Source: Lachnospiraceae bacterium UBA3282
Lineage (GTDB): Bacteria; Bacillota; Clostridia; Lachnospirales; Lachnospiraceae
Assembly (NCBI GenBank): GCA_002361735.1
Contig: DETS01000091.1
Span: 1-8,991, forward strand
Length of the DNA: 8,991 bases
Direction: 5' to 3'
In this document: piece by piece, positions 5,545 to 8,991 of the stretch
How the letters are laid out: each line of letters opens with the position of its first letter
Numbering within the stretch: the first letter of the stretch is position 1
Position numbers and translations under genes: made by a program
The notes under the pieces: model-generated
The model's input: the letters and a program-made list of their open reading frames with translations, nothing else
Databases searched by the model: none
Told to the model about the DNA's origin: nothing

Positions 5545-6555
5545 TCACAACAGCTGAATCCCGTTCGCCAGCGCCTCTCTTGTCACATCCGCCGGCCAGA
5601 GGGAGCACTGCACCTCGCCGATGTGCGCCTTGCGCAGGAAAAACATACAGATGCGCGACTGTCCGATGCCGCCGCCGATGGTAAAGGGCAGGGTCTCGTC
5701 GATGATACCTTTCTGGAAAGGAAGGGCGGCCCGCTCAGGACAGCCTGCCTTCTCAAGCTGGGACAAGAGTGCGTCCTTATCCACGCGGATGCCCATGGAG
5801 GATAATTCCAGAGCAATGTCGAGCACGGGGAAGTAGACGAGAATGTCTGCATTCAGCGTCCAGTCGTCGTAGTCGGGCGCCCGCCCGTCGTGTTTTTGAC
5901 CGGAAGCCAAAAGATCGCCGATCTGCATCAGGCAGACTGCGCCTTTTTCTCTGGTGATCAGGTATTCCCGTTCCTTGGGTGTGTTGTTCGGATAACGGTC
6001 CTCCAGTGCCTGCGTGGTGATAAAGTAGATATCGTGCGGCAGGATCTCGTCTATGTAATCGTATTGGATCGCCATGTACTTCTCAGTCTTTCGCAGCGCC
6101 TTATAGACCAATTTTACGGTCTCCTGCAGATAGTCAAGGCAGCGCTCCTCGCGGGAGATCACCTTTTCCCAATCCCACTGATCGACATAGATGGAGTGGA
6201 TATTGTCGGTGGCTTCATCCCGGCGGATGGCGCTCATATCGGTGTAAAGCCCTTCACCGTGGGAAAAGCCGTACTTTCCGAGCGCCATGCGCTTCCATTT
6301 GGCGAGGGAGTGCACGATCTCAGCGGGAGCGTCCTCCTGTTCCTTGATGCCGAAGGTGACGGGGCGTTCTACGCCGTTTAGGTTGTCGTTTAGGCCCGAG
6401 GCAGGATCCACGAAAAGGGGTGCGGATACCCGCAGCAGATGGAGCCTTTCGGCAAGCTGTACCTGAAAAAAGTCCTTCACCGTCTTGATGGCGATCTGGG
6501 TATCATGCAGATTCAGCGCCGATTTGTAATTTTCGGGAATGATTAAATGTTCCAT
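5545..6555 (-). CDS. asnA: Aspartate--ammonia ligase (ammonia-dependent asparagine synthetase A)
   Basis: A 336-residue cytoplasmic enzyme that makes asparagine from aspartate, ammonia and ATP, releasing AMP and pyrophosphate; it is structurally related to class II aspartyl-tRNA synthetase. It is close to the family's usual ~330 residues and complete. Recognisable segments are the substrate loop VDPASGLNDNLNGVERPVTF (49-68), KWKRMALGKYGF (86-97), SIYVDQWDWEK (121-131), and the class II motif 3-like GGGIGQSR (294-301) followed by CMFFLRKAHIGEVQ (303-316). On the minus strand AGAGG lies about 7 bases before the ATG. It is a single-gene unit, convergent with the transporter operon and divergent from the XRE gene. 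No T-box or other leader element is visible, so regulation by asparagine supply is not evident. Confidence 0.97.
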   Translation of the reverse strand: MEHLIIPENYKSALNLHDTQIAIKTVKDFFQVQLAERLHLLRVSAPLFVDPASGLNDNLNGVERPVTFGIKEQEDAPAEIVHSLAKWKRMALGKYGFSHGEGLYTDMSAIRRDEATDNIHSIYVDQWDWEKVISREERCLDYLQETVKLVYKALRKTEKYMAIQYDYIDEILPHDIYFITTQALEDRYPNNTPKEREYLITREKGAVCLMQIGDLLASGQKHDGRAPDYDDWTLNADILVYFPVLDIALELSSMGIRVDKDALLSQLEKAGCPERAALPFQKGIIDETLPFTIGGGIGQSRICMFFLRKAHIGEVQCSLWPADVTREALANGIQLL

Positions 6556-6609
6556 AGGTTACCTCTCTTTTTATGCGGGTCATGCGCCCACTTTTTCCTA
6601 TTCTTTTAT

Positions 6610-6638
6610 ATTAAACGCTTTTTTAAAGAAGAAAGCAA
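6610..6638 (-). promoter_or_regulatory. Candidate asnA promoter
   Basis: On the minus strand TTGCTT (6638-6633), a 17-base spacer and TTTAAT (6615-6610) form a reasonable sigma-A promoter about 55 bases before the asnA start. The short leader leaves no room for a long riboswitch. Confidence 0.55.
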
Positions 6639-6677
6639 GAAAAATCTATGGAAAGTTTCTGCGGCTGTCACAGCTTG

Positions 6678-6706
6678 TTGTATGTAGAGTACCATTAGGG
6701 TAAAAT
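6678..6706 (+). promoter_or_regulatory. Candidate promoter of the XRE-type regulator
   Basis: TTGTAT (6678-6683), a 17-base spacer and TAAAAT (6701-6706) point rightward, predicting a start near 6713. CCATT (6692-6696) and AATGG (6704-6708) form a small dyad over the -10 element, a possible operator. It leaves a leader of about 105 bases that contains the structured element at 6709-6767. Confidence 0.5.
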
Positions 6707-6708
6707 GG

Positions 6709-6767
6709 GACAGGACACATGGTGTCTCATGGGAAATACCGGGGCGATGCCTCTTTTATGTCCTGTC
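6709..6767 (+). other. Structured leader element: potential three-way junction RNA
   Basis: GACAGGACA (6709-6717) pairs perfectly with TGTCCTGTC (6759-6767), closing a 41-base interior. Inside, GGTGT (6721-6725) pairs with ATACC (6736-6740). Immediately next to it GGGGC (6741-6745) pairs with GCCTC (6749-6753), each with one G-U pair. This gives a compact three-way junction. A competing hairpin, GACAC-ATG-GTGTC (6714-6726), would disrupt the closing stem. That short palindrome also lies on the predicted transcription start and could be a DNA operator instead. I do not recognise a known riboswitch class. Confidence 0.5.
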
Positions 6768-6817
6768 AACGAAAGGCATAAAGCGGTATTCTTGTTTTGA
6801 GAGGAGGTCGCGGATCA

Positions 6818-7324
6818 GTGGATCAGACAAAAATAGGAATGTTTTTCAAGGAACTCAGAAAAGAGAAAGAACTCACGCAGGAACAGCTTGCGGAACAATT
6901 CGGCGTGTCCAGACGGACGGTATCGAGATGGGAGACAGGCAGCAACATGCCCGATCTGGATATTTTGATCGAGATGGCTGATTATTACGAGGTGGAACTG
7001 CGGGAGCTGCTTGACGGAGAAAGGAAAGAGAAAAAGATGGAAAAGGATTTAGAAGAAACCGTATTGAAGGTGGCGGATTACAGCAATGATGTAAAGCAAA
7101 GAATCACCAGAAACATGCACTTCTTATTTATAGGAGGATTGGCAGCGGCAGTTTTACATCTGGTTTTAGTGTTTACGGATCATGCCGATAATTTTCTCGG
7201 CGGTTTCTGCCAGGGCGTGACACTTGGCATGATGATCGTCGGCGTGATCTTAACCAGTAAATATGCGGCGAAGATCAGAGTGTGGAAAAAGCGCCTTTTG
7301 ACGGGAAATTTTATCAGGCAGTAA
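6818..7324 (+). CDS. XRE-family transcriptional regulator with two C-terminal membrane segments
   Basis: A 168-residue protein with an N-terminal helix-turn-helix of the Cro/C1 type (about 6-60; LTQEQLAEQFGVSRRTVSRW at 19-38, then ETGSNMPDLDIL). A charged, probably helical linker (67-98) follows. Two hydrophobic segments at about 101-120 and 126-147 should anchor it in the membrane, ending in a basic tail. GTG 6818 is chosen because GAGGAGG (6801-6807) lies 10 bases upstream; the longer TTG 6797 start would place that site inside the gene. Membrane-anchored XRE proteins of this architecture are common in Clostridia, often of unknown target. It is transcribed alone, divergent from asnA, and ends at a two-way terminator. 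Autoregulation through the dyads at its promoter is possible. Confidence 0.85.
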   Translation: MDQTKIGMFFKELRKEKELTQEQLAEQFGVSRRTVSRWETGSNMPDLDILIEMADYYEVELRELLDGERKEKKMEKDLEETVLKVADYSNDVKQRITRNMHFLFIGGLAAAVLHLVLVFTDHADNFLGGFCQGVTLGMMIVGVILTSKYAAKIRVWKKRLLTGNFIRQ

Positions 7325-7329
7325 CAAAA

Positions 7330-7387
7330 AATTCCGGAGACAACCTCGGATGTATGATTTGAGGGATGTTTCCGGAATTCTATTTTT
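7330..7387. terminator. Bidirectional terminator between the XRE gene and the DUF1266 gene
   Basis: AATTCCGGA (7330-7338) and TCCGGAATT (7371-7379) are perfect 9-base complements. An A-run lies on the left and TATTTTT follows on the right, serving both convergent genes. The inner CTC/GAG (7345-7347/7361-7363) and ACA/TGT extend the stem with bulges. Confidence 0.8.
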
Positions 7388-8138
7388 ACCAGGTCTTTTC
7401 TAAAGTGGTATTCCAGTCCAAACGGAACGGATTATCGTCGGCGGATTTGAGTGTTTCATAAATCTCGCGCCTCTCGTCGCTGCTTTCTTCCGACCAGTAT
7501 TCGTATCCCGCGAAATAGCTCTCCATGAAGCCGTCCCAGGAATCAAAGGTTGTCTGGATGGTCTTTGCCAGTGTCAGCGATTGGTCCAGCGCTTCCTCCT
7601 CCGTATAATAGCCTGCAAGATAATAATACCCTAACAGCCACATGGCCCGGCTGTAATCCCAACCTGCCGCCGCGTCCTGCCCGTATTGTTCATACAGGGA
7701 AAACCACTCTGCATACTGTTTTGCCAGTGTCTCATCCAGATCAAAATTCTCAAGGATCGCTTCCGCCCGCTGCTCTTTTGGAACGTCTGCAAGGCCGAGT
7801 TCGGCAAGCGTTTCTAATTCTTCCCACAGAGGGATTCGATGCCCCTCGTCCATGAGCCACTGAAATGTCTCGTCGGCGGATGCGCGGTCGGTGACGCTCC
7901 AAGTATTTTCCAGAAGCATTTCGGCCTGCATTTTATTGACGGTATTTGCGGGGCCTCCGGTATAGACCGTGTAATCGCGGTTGTTTAATACGGTGAGGAC
8001 CGCGTAGGTGTTGTTAAACCATTGCACCGTGTCGGAAGTTTTAACTTTACCCGCATTCAGACCGCATCCTGTCATGGTAAGCGTCAGGATCAGGATGAGG
8101 GAAACCGCTTTCAGGCAGGTCATTCGTATCTTTCTCAT
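7386..8138 (-). CDS. DUF1266-family lipoprotein
   Basis: A 250-residue exported lipoprotein: basic N-terminus, hydrophobic core (about 11-23) and a lipobox MTGC with lipidation at C25. The rest matches the DUF1266 pattern. Visible pieces are ENTWSVTDRASADETFQWL (77-95) with GH at 99-100, then GWDYSRAMWLLGYYYLAGYY (159-178) followed by TEEEAL, then TFDSWDGFMESYFAGYEYW (197-215). DUF1266 proteins have no established biochemical activity. The conserved W-D-R and SW..F...Y..G..W residues suggest a helical binding domain, which is inference. On the minus strand GGAG precedes the ATG by about 10 bases. It follows the small membrane protein gene by only 22 bases, so they form one operon and may work together at the membrane. 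Confidence 0.82.
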   Translation of the reverse strand: MRKIRMTCLKAVSLILILTLTMTGCGLNAGKVKTSDTVQWFNNTYAVLTVLNNRDYTVYTGGPANTVNKMQAEMLLENTWSVTDRASADETFQWLMDEGHRIPLWEELETLAELGLADVPKEQRAEAILENFDLDETLAKQYAEWFSLYEQYGQDAAAGWDYSRAMWLLGYYYLAGYYTEEEALDQSLTLAKTIQTTFDSWDGFMESYFAGYEYWSEESSDERREIYETLKSADDNPFRLDWNTTLEKTW

Positions 8139-8160
8139 TTTCTTTTTCTCCGTTTTCTAT

Positions 8161-8373
8161 TTATAATAAGAAGGAAACCGCTGCTCCGGCTATCATCAAA
8201 AGCAGTATAACGGCTGCGACGATCCTGACTACTTTTTGAGAAGCGACTTTCGGAAACACCTTTTTCACCAGATCATAAGGCGCTACCAGACAAAACAGTG
8301 CCAGCAGTCCGACAAGGATCATAAAAATTAGATCGATGCCGATGGAAAAAGCTTCATAAGATAATAGTATCAT
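8161..8373 (-). CDS. Small two-pass membrane protein
   Basis: A 70-residue protein with hydrophobic segments at about 12-31 and 48-69 separated by a short basic loop (LVKKVFPKVASQKVVR), so the loop is probably cytoplasmic. A longer frame could begin at 8451, but ATG 8373 has an excellent AAGGAGG (8388-8382) 8 bases upstream and is clearly the true start. I do not recognise a family; small hydrophobic proteins of this layout are common in Clostridia and often left as hypothetical. It is the first gene of an operon with the DUF1266 lipoprotein, which suggests a membrane-associated pair. Confidence 0.75.
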   Translation of the reverse strand: MILLSYEAFSIGIDLIFMILVGLLALFCLVAPYDLVKKVFPKVASQKVVRIVAAVILLLMIAGAAVSFLL

Positions 8374-8503
8374 AATAAAAACCTCCTTAAAATATATTAT
8401 TTTGATTAATAAAATTTCTGACCGATTTCTTGACCTTCTTTCATGATTCACACCGATTCCGCATTCCTTATGTATTACAAATGTATTCTATCTGTATTTT
8501 ATG
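8374..8503 (-). other. 125-base leader of the small membrane protein operon with tiny upstream frames
   Basis: From the predicted start near 8497 to the first gene, the leader holds two minute minus-strand frames: ATG near 8464 (MRNRCES-stop) and ATG 8444 (MKEGQEIGQKFY-stop, ending 8406). The first stop overlaps the second start as ATGA. The second frame has little ribosome-site support, so translation is uncertain. No strong hairpin is apparent. Confidence 0.3.
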
Positions 8504-8532
8504 ATTATACAGCAGCAATTTATAAATGTCAA
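8504..8532 (-). promoter_or_regulatory. Perfect consensus sigma-A promoter for the small membrane protein/DUF1266 operon
   Basis: On the minus strand TTGACA (8532-8527), exactly 17 bases, then TATAAT (8509-8504): both hexamers match the consensus completely. It should be intrinsically very strong, implying either high constitutive expression or control by a repressor. The nearest candidate operator is the LexA-type box at 8554-8567, 22 bases upstream of the -35. Confidence 0.85.
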
Positions 8533-8553
8533 CAGTAACAAGGAAGCTGTTGA

Positions 8554-8567
8554 CAAACAAATGTTCT
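8554..8567. promoter_or_regulatory. lexA box: LexA (SOS) box 1
   Basis: CAAACAAATGTTCT matches the Gram-positive LexA/DinR operator CGAAC-RNRY-GTTYG at all but the second and last positions. It lies just upstream of the -35 of the rightward promoter at 8576, between the two divergent promoters. Confidence 0.7.
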
Positions 8568-8575
8568 AAAAAGAC

Positions 8576-8604
8576 TTGCATATGGATTTTGTTTATGGTA
8601 ATCT
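8576..8604 (+). promoter_or_regulatory. Candidate SOS-controlled promoter of the radical SAM gene
   Basis: TTGCAT (8576-8581), 17 bases and TAATCT (8599-8604) point rightward with a predicted start near 8611. Two LexA-type boxes bracket it, one upstream of the -35 and one over the start, the usual arrangement for LexA repression. A leader of about 125 bases follows (8611-8737) without an obvious strong structure. Confidence 0.6.
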
Positions 8605-8614
8605 TAATACAAAT

Positions 8615-8628
8615 AGAACATACGTTCC
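8615..8628. promoter_or_regulatory. lexA box: LexA (SOS) box 2
   Basis: AGAACATACGTTCC has the perfect dyad GAAC-ATAC-GTTC, matching the Gram-positive LexA operator at every position except the outermost C and G. It covers the predicted transcription start of the radical SAM gene, 48 bases from box 1 centre to centre of repeats minus spacer, so bound LexA should block initiation. Confidence 0.78.
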
Positions 8629-8737
8629 TACCTGGCGCAGGTTTTGACAGAGCTGTTTTCAAAAGCTGATTTGACAAATTAAGAGGGAAGTACGCCTGCT
8701 GTTTGGCTCTTTGGGGACGGAATGGGAGTGACGGGTG

Positions 8738-8991
8738 ATGGAAGTAAGGATCGCGCCGCAGATGTCGGTGATGGAAAAACTGGAAATACTCGCAGAGGGA
8801 GCGAAATACGACGTGTCGTGCAGCTCCAGCGGCTCCTCCCGCGCTAATGACGGGAAGGGGATTGGCAATACCGTGGCGGCGGGATTGTGCCACAGCTTTG
8901 CGGCGGACGGCAGATGTATCTCCCTGCTGAAAATCCTTTTTACCAATGAATGTATCTACGACTGCCGCTACTGTGTCAACCGCCGCTCCAA
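8738..8991 (+). CDS. N-terminus of a putative DNA modification/repair radical SAM protein
   Basis: The first 84 residues are visible; the gene runs off the right edge. After MSVMEKLEILAEGAKYDVSC it shows the conserved DVSCSSSG, then GLCHSFAADGRCISLLKIL and NECIYDCRYCVNRRS. The C-x3-C-x2-C at C72, C76 and C79 ligates the 4Fe-4S cluster that splits S-adenosylmethionine; C28, C51 and C60 are further cysteines. This N-terminus is characteristic of the 'putative DNA modification/repair radical SAM protein' family (TIGR03916 type), related to spore photoproduct lyase and normally encoded next to a UDG-like partner; the reaction is unproven. ATG 8738 is preceded by GGGAG (8724-8728) at 9 bases; ATG 8762 and 8771 are alternatives. 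Two LexA boxes upstream predict induction by DNA damage. Confidence 0.85.
   Translation, partial: MEVRIAPQMSVMEKLEILAEGAKYDVSCSSSGSSRANDGKGIGNTVAAGLCHSFAADGRCISLLKILFTNECIYDCRYCVNRRS

Noticed and set aside
5890..6381. A 163-codon open frame on the plus strand antisense to asnA
   Set aside because: It lies wholly inside the well-recognised asnA gene, has no ribosome site or family features, and is explained by codon bias of asnA.
6574..6592. GC-rich GGGTCATGCGCCC motif in the asnA leader as a hairpin
   Set aside because: Only three solid pairs in any register; not a credible structure.
8550..8555. Rightward TTGACA near 8550 as an alternative -35 of the radical SAM gene
   Set aside because: No acceptable -10 hexamer at 16-18 bases spacing; TTGCAT at 8576 has a correctly spaced -10.
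8468..8893. A 141-codon minus-strand frame over the SOS promoter and radical SAM start
   Set aside because: Antisense to the radical SAM gene and crossing two promoters; no ribosome site or similarity.
1..8991. CRISPR arrays, tRNA/rRNA genes, phage genes
   Set aside because: No regularly spaced direct repeats, cloverleaf-type sequence or rRNA segments were seen on reading both strands.

Overview
The window looks like chromosomal DNA from a gut Clostridia bacterium, most likely a Lachnospiraceae member. The evidence is the strong AGGAGG-type ribosome binding sites, the mixed AT-rich/GC-moderate composition, a clostridial-style Rhs protein tail, AsnA-type asparagine synthetase, a MetNIQ transporter with a very acidic MetQ linker, and LexA boxes of the Gram-positive (GAAC-N4-GTTC) type. 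Genus cannot be fixed from the sequence alone.

Bases 1-2400 are an accessory polymorphic-toxin locus. It opens with the AT-rich 3' end of a small acidic gene (probable immunity protein) and a terminator. Next comes a 5'-truncated, GC-richer Rhs core fragment whose reading frame passes through the DPSG junction into an AT-rich C-terminal nuclease tip of the GH-E (HNH/Endo VII) type. Its ankyrin-repeat immunity gene follows directly, overlapped by ATGA with a short reading frame resembling the start of a DUF2185/Imm33-type immunity protein. About 230 bases of decayed sequence follow. This is the layout expected of 'orphan' Rhs tip/immunity modules stacked downstream of a full rhs gene that lies outside the window.

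Bases 2400-5520 hold a small PAS-domain gene and a three-gene ABC importer of the methionine type: metN-like ATPase, metI-like permease and metQ-like lipoprotein. A near-consensus promoter overlaps the PAS stop codon and should drive the transporter. Two hairpins lie between the permease and lipoprotein genes. A long hairpin at 5478-5518 terminates both the transporter and the convergent asnA gene.

Bases 5545-7380 hold asnA (minus strand), a divergent promoter region, and a plus-strand XRE-type regulator with two membrane segments. The regulator's leader can fold into a compact three-way junction. A second two-way terminator (7330-7379) separates it from a minus-strand operon.

Bases 7386-8532 hold that operon: a 70-residue two-pass membrane protein and a DUF1266-type lipoprotein, driven by a perfect consensus promoter (TTGACA-17-TATAAT). 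Divergent from it, an SOS-type promoter with two LexA boxes precedes the start of a radical SAM protein of the putative DNA modification/repair family, which runs off the right edge.

No rRNA, tRNA, CRISPR array or intact insertion sequence was seen. The features most worth follow-up are the orphan Rhs module array, the LexA-boxed radical SAM gene with its shared divergent promoter region, and the structured leader of the membrane-anchored XRE gene.
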